DNA of 48,627 nt, from positions 1 to 48,627 of the forward strand of contig NZ_SIRR01000004.1 in assembly GCF_011634895.1 (NCBI RefSeq), given 5' to 3'. The position numbers were made by a program, and so were the translations under genes. Shown in pieces: positions 17,559 through 27,430 of this stretch (within the stretch, counting starts at the first letter, position 1; every line of letters begins with the position of its first letter). The stretch is from Rheinheimera pleomorphica. GTDB lineage: Bacteria; Pseudomonadota; Gammaproteobacteria; Enterobacterales; Alteromonadaceae. The notes below the pieces were generated by a model that ran no database searches, was not told where the DNA came from, and saw nothing but the letters and a program-made list of their open reading frames with translations.

Positions 17559-19700
17559 TTATCCTGCTAAAAACTGCGTCCAATTAGCCAGTACTTTATC
17601 AGTATTAGCTATCGCCAACGCTTTAGCACGTATAGCGGCAACGTCATGATGGCTTTGCAGCACTAACTGCGATGCTGCCGCCAGCGAAGAAACTACATGC
17701 TCTTTCGGCCAAATTTCATTAGCCCCTTCCCAGTTCCAGATCACCGGCACAGCGCCGGTTAACATACCCTCGCCTATCGCCATATGAAACGACTCGTGCT
17801 CAGACGGCGATAAAATATAGCCCACCATAGTAAACCAGTCGTTTACGTTGTCACCGGCCGGGTCAAATATCACCTTGTAACGCAGCTGCGGATTACTGTT
17901 AATGCGCTCGAACAACTGCTGGTAGTAGGCCAACTCGTCAGGGCGGTTTAACAACCAGCTGTACTCCAGTGGGTGTTTACCTTTAACCCGCAGCTGATAA
18001 CGGCTGTCGGTTGCCAGTAAGGCTTCCAGTAAATCTATTGCCCTATCCAGCCGCTTGCTTTTAGGGGCTACCCCCACCATACCGAGCGTAAAGGGCGCAT
18101 CGCCGGTTTTCTTTTTCGGGGTAAATTTGTCACTGTCCAGGTAATTGGCAATTACCGAGGTTTTAACCAGCGGCAGCTTTGGGAAAGCCTGTATCGCCGC
18201 ACGGCGGATATGCTCGCTAACAAAGGTAATATGATCAATGGCCTGCCAGTTAACGTTATTAAGATAGTCGGCGCGGGTTTCCTGGGCATGAAACCTGGCT
18301 ACCAAACGCTGGTGTGGCAGCTTATTGTGCGAATACCAGGCGATATTGCCCAGACACCACTCACAAAAAATAATATCAGCCTGTTGCAGCAATTTGCGGC
18401 TGGCGGCCTCGTCGTGCTTATTGTGGCCCTGCCACTGATCGGTAATAAATTCAAACTGGCCTGTTGCCGCCAGCTTGCTTTGCAGCAGGCTAAAAAACTT
18501 CAAATCGTGCCCGGCTACCAGCACGGTACGTTTTGTTGGGGTTGCAGTTGTAACTGGCACTGTGTTTAACCATTCCTTTAGTTCGTTAACCCGGCTGCTA
18601 AACGTATGGCGCTTGGCCAGCTCGCGCAGCATGTCAGCAGCGCGCTGGGTAAGCACAGTATCGCTTAACGCGCGGGTTAACTGTTGTTTAAACTCGGCCT
18701 CGCTGTTGGCGTACAACGGGTAATCCTTGCCCAGCAGGGCTTCGTGCAGGCTGTTGCGGTTTAAAATGGCCGCACAACCGGCGCCGCCGTATTCCAGAAT
18801 TTTGGTCGAATACTCTACCGTGTCATTCATCGACTCGGCGCGCCAGGATAAGCCCACCCGGGCCTGGCGTAGCAGGTTTTGTACCTCGTCACGCGATTGG
18901 GCCCCCAGCCAGGTTAAGCCGGGGGTATTTTCCAGCGCCTGCTGCATTAGCTCGTGGTAATTGGCCGGGCTTGGCTCTTTATGAATTTTATCGCCCACCA
19001 TTAGCAGCTCACTGCCAACCACCTGACGATGAATATCACGCCAGCACTGTGCCATTTCCAGTGTCATCCAGTCGCCTTTAAACTTACCGGCGTATATCGC
19101 CGTTGCCAGGCGCTGATCAATGCGGCTGACTTTAGCCGGCAAATCGGGAATGACCGGCGTGTAAATGGCGATTTTATCGCTGGCTAACGTGGGCACCAGT
19201 TGCTGCCATAAGGCTTTAAAACCGCTGGTCTGGCACAACAATTTACCGCACCCCTGCGCCAGTTGCTGCATTTGTTGTTTAAGCTCGGGGCTGTACAGTT
19301 CAACACTTTGCGGAATATCGGTTAAATACAGCCAGCAACGCGCCAGCAGCTGCGGCTGCGCCAGTAAACTGGTGGCAATCTCTGTGCCGCGCACAATAAC
19401 CACATCATACGGCTGTTGCTGGTGCAGCTTTATTGCCAGCTCAGCCATCATCGGCAGGGTAATACGGCGGTAGCTTTTGCCCTGCCAGTGCGCTGCTGCA
19501 CTGCCGTCGATAATATTAATGGCTGCGCACTCTTGTACCGGTGCAAACAACTCGGCACGCTCGGGGCGGCTTTTAGCAATAAAATCCACACTGGCCTTAC
19601 CGGTAGCGGCCACGGCCAGGGCGATGGTTTGTAGCCAAATGGAGGAACCGTCGATAAAGTTCAGATCCGGATTGGCGCAAATTAATACTCTTTTGCTCAT
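17559..19700 (-). CDS. Two-domain glycosyltransferase (tandem GT-B)
   Basis: A 713-residue protein, ATG at 19700 with AGGAG 8 nt upstream, starting 3 bp after the preceding stop. Two GT-B halves are visible. Residues 1-380 include IYAGKFKGDWMTLE, LTWLGAQSRDEV and the acceptor-side EYSTKILEYGGAGCAAIL. Residues about 388-713 start again with RTVLVAGHDLKFFSLLQ and include LGMVGVAPKSKRLDRAIDLL and LSPSEHESFHMAIGEGMLTG, a GT4 E-x7-E-like region. Each half probably uses a nucleotide sugar, so the protein could add two sugars or act as a repeating polymerase. It sits in the capsule run beside another double transferase. Donor and linkage cannot be read from sequence. Confidence 0.8.
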   Translation of the reverse strand: MSKRVLICANPDLNFIDGSSIWLQTIALAVAATGKASVDFIAKSRPERAELFAPVQECAAINIIDGSAAAHWQGKSYRRITLPMMAELAIKLHQQQPYDVVIVRGTEIATSLLAQPQLLARCWLYLTDIPQSVELYSPELKQQMQQLAQGCGKLLCQTSGFKALWQQLVPTLASDKIAIYTPVIPDLPAKVSRIDQRLATAIYAGKFKGDWMTLEMAQCWRDIHRQVVGSELLMVGDKIHKEPSPANYHELMQQALENTPGLTWLGAQSRDEVQNLLRQARVGLSWRAESMNDTVEYSTKILEYGGAGCAAILNRNSLHEALLGKDYPLYANSEAEFKQQLTRALSDTVLTQRAADMLRELAKRHTFSSRVNELKEWLNTVPVTTATPTKRTVLVAGHDLKFFSLLQSKLAATGQFEFITDQWQGHNKHDEAASRKLLQQADIIFCEWCLGNIAWYSHNKLPHQRLVARFHAQETRADYLNNVNWQAIDHITFVSEHIRRAAIQAFPKLPLVKTSVIANYLDSDKFTPKKKTGDAPFTLGMVGVAPKSKRLDRAIDLLEALLATDSRYQLRVKGKHPLEYSWLLNRPDELAYYQQLFERINSNPQLRYKVIFDPAGDNVNDWFTMVGYILSPSEHESFHMAIGEGMLTGAVPVIWNWEGANEIWPKEHVVSSLAAASQLVLQSHHDVAAIRAKALAIANTDKVLANWTQFLAG

Positions 19701-19703
19701 CCG

Positions 19704-22700
19704 TTAGGCTCCTACCACCTGGCCCAAGTGCTGGCCAACCAGGCTAAACTGGTCACTGTCTGCAACAAATAGGTCGCTTTGCTGCAGCGGTTGTAACGGG
19801 TCGCAGTGTAAATGTTGCTGCGCAAACTGCGCAGCCTGCCACAGGGTGCCCGCCTGCAATGCCGGGCTATTAAAGGCAAAGCAATCATCCCCTAACGCCT
19901 TGGCCCAGCCGGCGGCGTCGGGTTGATACAAGCTGGCATTGGCTAAGTCACGCAGGTAATGCACATCGTAACGGCACTGCGCCGATAAATGGCCTGCCAG
20001 CATAGCGCTGTCATCTTTGGCCTTGGCCAGTTGTTGTGTCAGCCAGGCGCCGCCCTGCCCCGGCTGTAATAACACAGTGCGCGCAGCAATAGCCGCACCG
20101 CTAAGCGCCGGGCTGCATTCAATGGCCAGCGTAAAGTTGGCATACTGCTGGCTGGCAGCAAACTGTTGCAGTTGTCTTAGCTCATCAGCCGTATCAGCTT
20201 TAGCCAGCAATAGCATGGCCGGATCGGTTGGCATGCGGCTGCTAATGCCCAAAGTAGCAAAAATATCGTTTAAGCGGTGGGCATAAGTATGTTTAGAAAA
20301 CACCTCACGGATACCGGCCAGGCTGCGACGACGCCACTCGGTGTCATCCGTCATTAAGGTATGTATTGCCTGCTCTGCTTCTTGCGGGCTGTTCACCATC
20401 CACACCGCGTCTGAGTCAAACAGCTGTTCAATGCCTTTAGCGTAGGTACTGACAACCGGTGTACCACAGGCCATCAGCTCAAATACCCGGCGCGAGAACA
20501 TGGTTGGCGAGTCGGTTACCGAGTTAACGTTTAAGAAAATGCGATAGCGGTTGTATTCGTCACACAGCGCCTTGTACGGCAGGCTGCCTTTAATACCGTG
20601 CTGATACTGCTGCGGAAACGGAAAAATACCCGTACCGTGGTTTCTGTCATAAATTTCCAGGCCATGCTTATTGGCGGCATCCAACAGCCAGCCCATCACC
20701 TGGCCGCGCTCGGCATGGCGGTCGCCATACCAGCTGCCGGCAAAACACGACAGCATTTTACGCCCCTTTAGTGGCGCCGGTTTATGCAGCACTGGCTGGG
20801 CAGCAAACGGCAGGGCAAACACCTTGGTATTGCCGGTTTTTTCCCGGTACGACGGGATCATATTGGCGTCGGTGGTAAAAATATAATCGGCTAAGCGCGC
20901 GCTTTGCATAAATTTGTCATGATGCACCGGGTCTTCTTTATTCCAGAACAGCGTTGGTATACCTTTGGCTTTGGCATACTGACAAATTTGTGCCACTTCC
21001 TGGCCCGGTTTATTGGCATATTGCGCCACCCGGTATTGCCAGCTGCCCATATTGCCCTTCCAGGCGCTTTCAATAAAAAACAGCTGCGGCGGGTATTTTT
21101 CAGCCAAACCGTACCAGTTATCCGGCCGCGGCTGGATCAGGTTTAAGTCCTGCTCAAAACAGCCGGTGGTAAACTCGTCCATAATACCCAGCACATAGGG
21201 TTTGCCGTTTGGCGGATACGCCGGCCAGCCGGCAATACTGATGGCCGCAGCCTGCGCGGATGGCGGCACAAACGCTGGCGCGGTAGCAACCGGCAGTGCC
21301 GCTCTGGCGGCTGCCAGCTGCTCGATACGTACTGCTGACAGTTCAACCTGCTCGTTAGCGCTGGTGTTAAACAGCTGAAAGGCTACCTCTACCCGTACCG
21401 CATTAGCCGGTACTTTAAGCTGGTAAATCTCGCTAACCTTGCCCTGGGTACAAGGCAGGTACTTGTAATGTGAGTTAAAGGCTTTAGAAAACGCCAGCTT
21501 GCCATAACCGTTAACAATATGGTCGCCTTTAGCATCATAAAACTCAATTAATACCACGGCTTTACGCTGGCTATTGCCTTTAATGTGCTGGTATTGCGCC
21601 GCAGCATAAATAAACAGGGTGTTGCCGCTATTCACCGCCAGCTGGTAGCCGTGCGGCGTCAAACTTAGCTGGCGTGCGCTGGCATCGCTAATCTGCGGCG
21701 CTGTTGCTGCTGGCTGCGGCTGAGCAGGTACGGCCTTTATTGTCGCGCTATTTGCTGCCGCCTTGTCTGTCACCACCGGTGCGCTGCTGATCAGCGCCAA
21801 AGGTTGGCTTTGCCCCAGCCGGAACTGCTTATTGCGCTGGCTATGGTCGTAAAGCAGCTGGCTTAGTGGCTTAACCAGGGTTGCAAACAGCCGCTGTTGC
21901 GCTACCCAGCTGGCGCCCTGCTCGGCACAGCGCTGATACAGAGCAGCATTGGTTAGCAGGGCTTTTAGCTTGGCGGCCAGATCAATCACATCGCCGCTGT
22001 TAAACAAGGTAAAGGCACTACACTGCTCGGCCAGCTGTTTATTTGGCGCCACATCGGATAACAGCACCGGCTTGGCGTAAGCGGCGGCTTCAATCGGCTT
22101 TAACGACGACACCAGCTCGGTCACCGGATAGCTGCGCCTGGGGTTAACGATAAGATCGACACCCTGGTAATACTCGGCAATCGCTCCGTTGGCCACCCGT
22201 GGGTTGATGCTTACCCACTGCGCTATACCCAGTTGCTCTGCTTTGGTTTGCAGCTGCTGCGCAGCGCGGCTGTCGCTGCTGCTGATAATACCGCTTTGGT
22301 TACCCGATCCGACCAGATTAAGGCTAAGCGCCAGGCCGCTTTGGCGCAATAACGCCACCGCCTGCAGTAAATCGTCCAGGCCTTCGTAGGCAGAAAAAGA
22401 GCCAATATAGCCTACCCTAAGCGCCGCGCCCGGCTTAGCGGGCTTGCCAGGCTGGGGTAAGGCGTTAACGCCGTTGGGCAGTATAATAATTTTGTCGGCA
22501 GCCACGCCGCGCTTAACCAGCTGTTGCTGCATTAACGGGTTTAGTGTGATGACCTTATCCGCGGCGCAGGCAATGGCGGTTTCTTTGTCTACCGCGTGCT
22601 TATATTCATCACTGCCCTGCCAGCTAGGGTCGCTGCTGGCGCGGCTTAATTCCCAAAAGCCGCGTACTTCGTAATAAAACGGCAGTTTAAGCCGTTTGGC

Positions 22701-23102
22701 AGCCAGCATGGCCGGCTCGGCATTTTCCCAGTTTGATGCCGCCACCACCACCGCCGGTTTATATACCCGAAACGCTTGCTCCAGTGCATCGGCTGCCGCC
22801 TCTGCCCACTGCGGCTGGCTGGGATAATTGTGCTGCGAGGGTTTCGGCAGGCAAAGGTATTGCACACCATCCTGCTGAAAAACAATATCGGCACGCGCCA
22901 CTTTGGCACTGGCGATATCCCAGGGCCGGCCCGGGCGGTTGATCACTATCACCGAATGGCCATTGGCTGCCAGCGCTGCAGCCACACCATGGGTGCGCAC
23001 CGCATAACCATTGCTGCTGTGCGGGAAGCTGTGGTTAACCACATACGCTACCCGGCCAGCAATGCTTAAGCTGGGCCGGGTTGCTGCTAAAAGCTGTGTC
23101 AT
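19704..23102 (-). CDS. Giant bifunctional glycosyltransferase: GT4, beta-sandwich, CgeB-like
   Basis: An 1132-residue protein with ATG at 23102. Residues 1 to about 420 form a GT4-type domain (VAYVVNHSFPHSSNGYAVRTHG at the N-terminus; LPNGVNALP; VGYIGSFSAYEGLDDLLQA; SLKPIEAAAYAKPVLLSD). After an Ala/Gln/Pro-rich linker, about 475-610 looks like a carbohydrate-binding beta-sandwich. From about 640 a CgeB/DUF3880-like transferase follows (FFIESAWKG, LFWNKEDPVHHDKF, CFAGSWYGDRHAERG, NVNSVTDSPTMFSRRVFELMACG), then a 170-residue tail with no recognised motif. With the next gene, the locus has four transferase domains in two polypeptides, enough for a polymerase with a multi-sugar repeat. It lies 13 bp after wecC, so ManNAcA is a likely donor sugar. 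Confidence 0.82.
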   Translation of the reverse strand: MTQLLAATRPSLSIAGRVAYVVNHSFPHSSNGYAVRTHGVAAALAANGHSVIVINRPGRPWDIASAKVARADIVFQQDGVQYLCLPKPSQHNYPSQPQWAEAAADALEQAFRVYKPAVVVAASNWENAEPAMLAAKRLKLPFYYEVRGFWELSRASSDPSWQGSDEYKHAVDKETAIACAADKVITLNPLMQQQLVKRGVAADKIIILPNGVNALPQPGKPAKPGAALRVGYIGSFSAYEGLDDLLQAVALLRQSGLALSLNLVGSGNQSGIISSSDSRAAQQLQTKAEQLGIAQWVSINPRVANGAIAEYYQGVDLIVNPRRSYPVTELVSSLKPIEAAAYAKPVLLSDVAPNKQLAEQCSAFTLFNSGDVIDLAAKLKALLTNAALYQRCAEQGASWVAQQRLFATLVKPLSQLLYDHSQRNKQFRLGQSQPLALISSAPVVTDKAAANSATIKAVPAQPQPAATAPQISDASARQLSLTPHGYQLAVNSGNTLFIYAAAQYQHIKGNSQRKAVVLIEFYDAKGDHIVNGYGKLAFSKAFNSHYKYLPCTQGKVSEIYQLKVPANAVRVEVAFQLFNTSANEQVELSAVRIEQLAAARAALPVATAPAFVPPSAQAAAISIAGWPAYPPNGKPYVLGIMDEFTTGCFEQDLNLIQPRPDNWYGLAEKYPPQLFFIESAWKGNMGSWQYRVAQYANKPGQEVAQICQYAKAKGIPTLFWNKEDPVHHDKFMQSARLADYIFTTDANMIPSYREKTGNTKVFALPFAAQPVLHKPAPLKGRKMLSCFAGSWYGDRHAERGQVMGWLLDAANKHGLEIYDRNHGTGIFPFPQQYQHGIKGSLPYKALCDEYNRYRIFLNVNSVTDSPTMFSRRVFELMACGTPVVSTYAKGIEQLFDSDAVWMVNSPQEAEQAIHTLMTDDTEWRRRSLAGIREVFSKHTYAHRLNDIFATLGISSRMPTDPAMLLLAKADTADELRQLQQFAASQQYANFTLAIECSPALSGAAIAARTVLLQPGQGGAWLTQQLAKAKDDSAMLAGHLSAQCRYDVHYLRDLANASLYQPDAAGWAKALGDDCFAFNSPALQAGTLWQAAQFAQQHLHCDPLQPLQQSDLFVADSDQFSLVGQHLGQVVGA

Positions 23103-23115
23103 AACAAAAGTACCT

Positions 23116-24378
23116 TTAACCGGTTAAACCCACTGCATCGACCAAAGCGCCGTGCTGTGCCAGCGTACTGACAACGTCGTTAAAGGGTTTATGTTTTACC
23201 AGTACACAAACAATGTCTGCGCTTAAGCTTTGTGCCAACGGTACTAACTGCGTATTGCCAGCCTGTAATGTTGCCGGCAATTCATGGATATTTGGCTCGA
23301 CCACCTGCACCTGCACACCCAGGGCGGCAATTTCTTTGGCAATTTCCAGCGCCGGGCTTTCACGTAAGTCATCGATATCCGGCTTAAAGGCTACGCCCAG
23401 TACAGCAACAGTGGCCTGGCTGCGGCCTTTATCAGGGTTGGCACTGTGCCAGGCATCCAGTTTGGCTTTAACTTTATGCAGCACCCACTCTGGTTTTGAG
23501 TCGTTCACTTCACGCGCCATACGGATAATACGTGCCTGCTCTGGCGCGCTGGCGACAATAAACCAAGGGTCTACCGCGATACAGTGGCCACCGACACCGG
23601 CGCCGGGCTGTAAAATATTCACCCGCGGGTGGCGGTTGGCCAGCGCGATAAGCTCCCATACATTGATATCCAGCGTGTCACAAATCATCGACAGCTCATT
23701 GGCAAAGGCAATGTTGACATCACGGAAACTGTTTTCGGTCAGCTTTGCCATTTCGGCGGTGCGGGCGTTCGTCACCACACATTCACCCTGCACAAAGGTT
23801 TTGTACAGTGCCACCGCCGCTTGCGAGCAGCGGGCGGTCATGCCGCCGATAACGCGGTCGTTTTCAATCAGCTCGCGCATCACATGGCCGGGTAATACCC
23901 GCTCCGGGCAATGGGCAATACGGATATCCGAGTCATCGCCATGGGTTTGCGGAAAGGTTAAGTCAGGCCGGGCCGCGGCCAGCCAGGCGGCCATTTGCTC
24001 GGTAGCGCCCACCGGTGAGGTCGACTCCAGAATCACCAGGTTGCCCTTTTGCAGTACCGGCGCTATTGCCTCGCTGGCGGCTTTTATGTAGCTTAAATCG
24101 GCGCTGTAATCGTCGTTAAACGGCGTAGGCACCGCCATAATAAAGGCATCGGCCGGCTCAGGCGTGCGCGTGGCCCGCAGGTAGCCTTCGGTTACCGCAG
24201 CGTGTACGACAATATCTAAATCCGGCTCGACAATATGAATTTCACCGCGGTTAATGGTATTAACCGCCTTTTCACTAACATCCACACCAATGACTTTAAC
24301 TTTGCGCGAGGCAAAAACAGCAGCAGTAGGTAAACCGATATAACCTAAACCAATAACAGAAAGCGAAGAAAAAGACAT
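23116..24378 (-). CDS. wecC: UDP-N-acetyl-D-mannosamine dehydrogenase
   Basis: A 420-residue member of the UDP-glucose/GDP-mannose dehydrogenase family, normal in length; ATG with AAGGAA 6 nt before it. The N-terminal SVIGLGYIGLPTAAVFA is the NAD-binding loop. LTENSFRDVNIAFANELS is the central helix. GAGVGGHCIAVDPWF holds the catalytic cysteine, and LGVAFKPDIDDLRESPAL marks the C-terminal domain. It oxidises UDP-ManNAc twice to UDP-ManNAcA in the cytoplasm. wecB lies 20 bp upstream, so the pair supplies ManNAcA. In enterobacteria this feeds common antigen; here, inside a kps locus, it most likely feeds the capsule. Confidence 0.93.
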   Translation of the reverse strand: MSFSSLSVIGLGYIGLPTAAVFASRKVKVIGVDVSEKAVNTINRGEIHIVEPDLDIVVHAAVTEGYLRATRTPEPADAFIMAVPTPFNDDYSADLSYIKAASEAIAPVLQKGNLVILESTSPVGATEQMAAWLAAARPDLTFPQTHGDDSDIRIAHCPERVLPGHVMRELIENDRVIGGMTARCSQAAVALYKTFVQGECVVTNARTAEMAKLTENSFRDVNIAFANELSMICDTLDINVWELIALANRHPRVNILQPGAGVGGHCIAVDPWFIVASAPEQARIIRMAREVNDSKPEWVLHKVKAKLDAWHSANPDKGRSQATVAVLGVAFKPDIDDLRESPALEIAKEIAALGVQVQVVEPNIHELPATLQAGNTQLVPLAQSLSADIVCVLVKHKPFNDVVSTLAQHGALVDAVGLTG

Positions 24379-24398
24379 AACAAATTCCTTGTTAGTTA

Positions 24399-25520
24399 CT
24401 ACTGAAAATTTTTTAACGTGGCGATAATACGGCCACAGGCCTGACCATCACCATAAGGGTTGTGAGCAAAACTCATGGCCTGATACGCCTGCTGGCTGGT
24501 TAATAACTCGGCCAGCGCGGCTTTAATCACAGCGGTGTCGGTGCCAACTAATTTTACCGTGCCTGCGGCAACGGCCTCAGGCCGCTCGGTGGTATCACGC
24601 ATCACCAGCACCGGCTTGCCCAATGATGGCGCCTCTTCCTGAATGCCGCCTGAGTCGGTCAAAATTAAATAGCTGCGGTTCATCAGATATACAAACGGCA
24701 GGTAATCCAGTGGCGCAATCAGGTGCACATTATTAATGCCGGCCAGAATGCGGTTAACCGGCTCTTGTACATTGGGGTTTAAATGCACCGGATAGACAAT
24801 CTGGCAATCCGGGTAGGCTTTGGCGGTATCAACCAGCGCCTGACAAATACGCTCGAAACCGCCGCCAAAGCTTTCACGGCGGTGGCCGGTCACTAAAATA
24901 AGCTTTTTGCTATCGTCAATAAAACTGAACTGCTGCGCAAACGCCGCCGTTAGCGTAGCGTCGGTATTAACCTTGTCGGTCACCTGCAGCAGCGCATCGA
25001 TAACAGTGTTGCCGGTAACAATAATATTGCTGGCACTAACACCTTCGCCACGTAAATTGTCGGCCGACAGCTTAGTTGGCGCAAAGTGCAGCTGCGCTAA
25101 GGCACCGGTCAGTTTGCGGTTGGCTTCTTCAGGCCAGGGTGAATAAATATTGCCGGTACGCAGGCCAGCCTCAACATGGCCCACCGGTATTTGCTGATAA
25201 TAGGCTGCCAGGCTGGCAGCAAAGGTGGTGGCAGTATCGCCGTGCACCAGCACGATATCGGGTTTAAATTGCTGCAATACCGGCTTTAAGCCCTGCAAAA
25301 TAGCGGTGGTCACATCGGTTAAGTCCTGACCGGCTTTCATAATGGCCAGGTCGTAATCGGGTGTGATACTAAATAGGTCCAGTACCTGATCTAACATTTG
25401 CCGGTGCTGACCGGTAACACAAACACGGGCGTCAAAGGCCGGATCCGCCGCCAGTTGCTGCACTAAAGGCGCCATTTTAATGGCTTCAGGGCGGGTACCA
25501 AACACCGTTAATACTTTCAC
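24399..25520 (-). CDS. wecB: UDP-N-acetylglucosamine 2-epimerase (non-hydrolysing)
   Basis: A GTG start at 25520 gives the family-typical [20 protein letters not shown]; 373 residues, standard length. Active-site segments are present: [42 protein letters not shown] and the UDP-binding [17 protein letters not shown]. It converts UDP-GlcNAc to UDP-ManNAc. It lies 29 bp after the coiled-coil methyltransferase and 20 bp before wecC, which uses its product. The GTG start may lower its translation. Confidence 0.94.
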   Translation of the reverse strand: MKVLTVFGTRPEAIKMAPLVQQLAADPAFDARVCVTGQHRQMLDQVLDLFSITPDYDLAIMKAGQDLTDVTTAILQGLKPVLQQFKPDIVLVHGDTATTFAASLAAYYQQIPVGHVEAGLRTGNIYSPWPEEANRKLTGALAQLHFAPTKLSADNLRGEGVSASNIIVTGNTVIDALLQVTDKVNTDATLTAAFAQQFSFIDDSKKLILVTGHRRESFGGGFERICQALVDTAKAYPDCQIVYPVHLNPNVQEPVNRILAGINNVHLIAPLDYLPFVYLMNRSYLILTDSGGIQEEAPSLGKPVLVMRDTTERPEAVAAGTVKLVGTDTAVIKAALAELLTSQQAYQAMSFAHNPYGDGQACGRIIATLKNFQ

Positions 25521-25549
25521 TTATTTACTCTCTTACTCTGGGCTGACAG

Positions 25550-27427
25550 TTAATGGTTTAAAATCCAGGAAAACCCGACTTTTTCGAAATTCAGTAATTC
25601 TTTGTGATGCTTAATGCCGCGCTCTTCAAACAGTTTTGACCATTTGGCGGCGGCCTTTTTTTCGTCTTCGCGCACATAGTCATCCATCACGATATGCAAC
25701 TGATGTCGCGCCAGATACTTTAAGATCTGCGGTATCGCCGGATAGCGCGCCAGCGGTCCGGTGCTGGCTGGCGGGCCGTCTACCAGCACCAGGATACGTC
25801 CCTCTTTGCCCTGTAATTGCTGGCTAATTTCGGCCAGCTTGTCGTCACAGCTGTAAAACAGGTAGCTGCTATCGTCACACTGCAGCTCAACCAGCGGCGC
25901 ATAGACTAAATCAACCCGATCTTCTACCTGATGTGCGGCGATATCAGCCGCAGTTTTTTGCAGGTAGGTTTTATTGTGTTCAAAACTAACCACCTTGCAG
26001 CCGTTATCATTAGCCCCTTGTTTTTCCCGGGTGTGTAAGGCACGGGCAAATACCACTGTTGAAGTGCCAGAGCCAAATTCGATAATGTAGTCAAACGGCT
26101 CGCTAACCACTTTTTTCGCCAGGTACAAGCCAATGTCGGCGCTAATAGGCCAGCCGTGATAATTCAGCGGCATCTGACCAAAACCCAAGAGGTCACGCAG
26201 GCCAATAAAGGCCTCCATTTGTTTCACACTGTTGCTCAGGCTTTTATTAAGCTCAGTAACCATTTTTTGCTGTACGGCATCTAGTTGCTGGCTTTGCGCT
26301 GCCTGCCACTGCTGATACACCTGCGACTGCGCCGTTAACGCGGCGTTATCGGCATTAAGCTGGGTATTGTGCTGTGTTGCCTGCGCCAGCTGCTGTTGCA
26401 ACTTGGCCAGGTGCTGCGCTTGTTGTTCTAGCGTTTCGTTTAAAGAATGGATTTGCTGCTCAGCGGTTTGTCGCTGCTTGAGGGCTTGTTGAAGCTCAGC
26501 ATCCATGCCTGCAAGCCGGCCTTGTAATTCGGCCTGACTTTTTTCGGCCGCCACTTTAGCAGCCGCCTGCTGTTGCTGCAACGTTTCGTTTTCGGAAACC
26601 CTTTGCGCCAATTGCTGGGTTAATTGCGCAAGCTTTTGTTCAAATTGACGTTTTTGCTCTAATAACTGTTGTTGATGCTGGGCATTATTTTCGACAACCT
26701 GCTGCTTAACGGCGTTAAGCTGTTTTGTTAGCTCGGCCTGCGCCTGTCCGGCTTTAGCTTGTTCAGCCCTGTGTTGTTGCTGCGCTTGCTGTAATGGCTG
26801 CCATAGCGGGTTAACACAAAACTGCAGCCAGGGTAAGTCGGGGTCGGTATTGTCCTGTGTCTGCAGCAAAAAACCTTGCTGTGCTAACCAGCTGTTTAGC
26901 TGAGTCAGCGTGGCTGCGCCCTGATACAGCGCTATGCTACTGCCTTGCAAATACAGCTGATTAAACTTTTCAAGCTGGCCACTGGCTTGCAGCTGCTTAA
27001 GTAACGCCAGGTTTAAGTCGGCAATATCCAGCACCAGCGTATTGTTGTTACCGCTTAACGCCAGCGGCGTTAGCAGCTCGCTCAGGGTAAGACTGGGCTG
27101 TGGCCGGGATTTTACCGCCGTTAAGCCGGGGAATAACTCTGTCAGACCGGTTAGCGGGCTTAACGCGGAAAATTCGGCCAGATTATATTCAGTGAAGTTA
27201 ACCTCGCCGCCATCAAGGCTGATAACGGCCTGCTTAACACTCACCTTGCTGTTAGCGGAAAACTGCGCGGTTAACTGCTGGCAAGCCGCTTTACGGGCCT
27301 CAACCAGCAATACCTGGTTGGCGTTGGCAATAAGCCCGGCGGGCTCAGTGGCACTGCCGGCACCGAGCCAGATTAACTGCTCAGTATGCTGTGCTGCGGT
27401 TTTACTCATGGCTGTTGTTTCGCTCAT
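25550..27427 (-). CDS. Coiled-coil protein with FkbM-like N-domain and C-terminal methyltransferase
   Basis: A 625-residue protein with ATG at 27427 and GGAGG upstream. Residues about 15-210 resemble an FkbM-type methyltransferase fold but lack the glycine-rich SAM loop, so this part looks degenerate. Residues about 211-400 are a continuous Gln/Ala/Glu-rich coiled coil. Residues 400-625 are a class I methyltransferase: motif I IIEFGSGTSTVVFAR (448-462), acidic SFEHN (481-485), VLVDGPP (547-553) and MDDYVREDE (581-589). In E. coli O8/O9a, WbdD joins a methyltransferase to a coiled coil that sets chain length; this domain plan is similar in principle but the order differs. It is next to another coiled-coil gene (3 bp gap). 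The substrate is unknown; capsule methylation or chain termination is inferred. Confidence 0.78.
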   Translation of the reverse strand: MSETTAMSKTAAQHTEQLIWLGAGSATEPAGLIANANQVLLVEARKAACQQLTAQFSANSKVSVKQAVISLDGGEVNFTEYNLAEFSALSPLTGLTELFPGLTAVKSRPQPSLTLSELLTPLALSGNNNTLVLDIADLNLALLKQLQASGQLEKFNQLYLQGSSIALYQGAATLTQLNSWLAQQGFLLQTQDNTDPDLPWLQFCVNPLWQPLQQAQQQHRAEQAKAGQAQAELTKQLNAVKQQVVENNAQHQQQLLEQKRQFEQKLAQLTQQLAQRVSENETLQQQQAAAKVAAEKSQAELQGRLAGMDAELQQALKQRQTAEQQIHSLNETLEQQAQHLAKLQQQLAQATQHNTQLNADNAALTAQSQVYQQWQAAQSQQLDAVQQKMVTELNKSLSNSVKQMEAFIGLRDLLGFGQMPLNYHGWPISADIGLYLAKKVVSEPFDYIIEFGSGTSTVVFARALHTREKQGANDNGCKVVSFEHNKTYLQKTAADIAAHQVEDRVDLVYAPLVELQCDDSSYLFYSCDDKLAEISQQLQGKEGRILVLVDGPPASTGPLARYPAIPQILKYLARHQLHIVMDDYVREDEKKAAAKWSKLFEERGIKHHKELLNFEKVGFSWILNH

Positions 27428-27430
27428 GGC

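Noticed and set aside
17548..17583. TTG start adding 12 residues to the heparinase-like protein
   Set aside because: It would overlap the upstream gene, and the next ATG gives a normal N-terminus.
23213..24091. A 292-codon open frame on plus, opposite wecC
   Set aside because: wecC on minus has all family motifs. The plus frame has no ribosome site and no recognisable domain; it is a shadow of codon bias.
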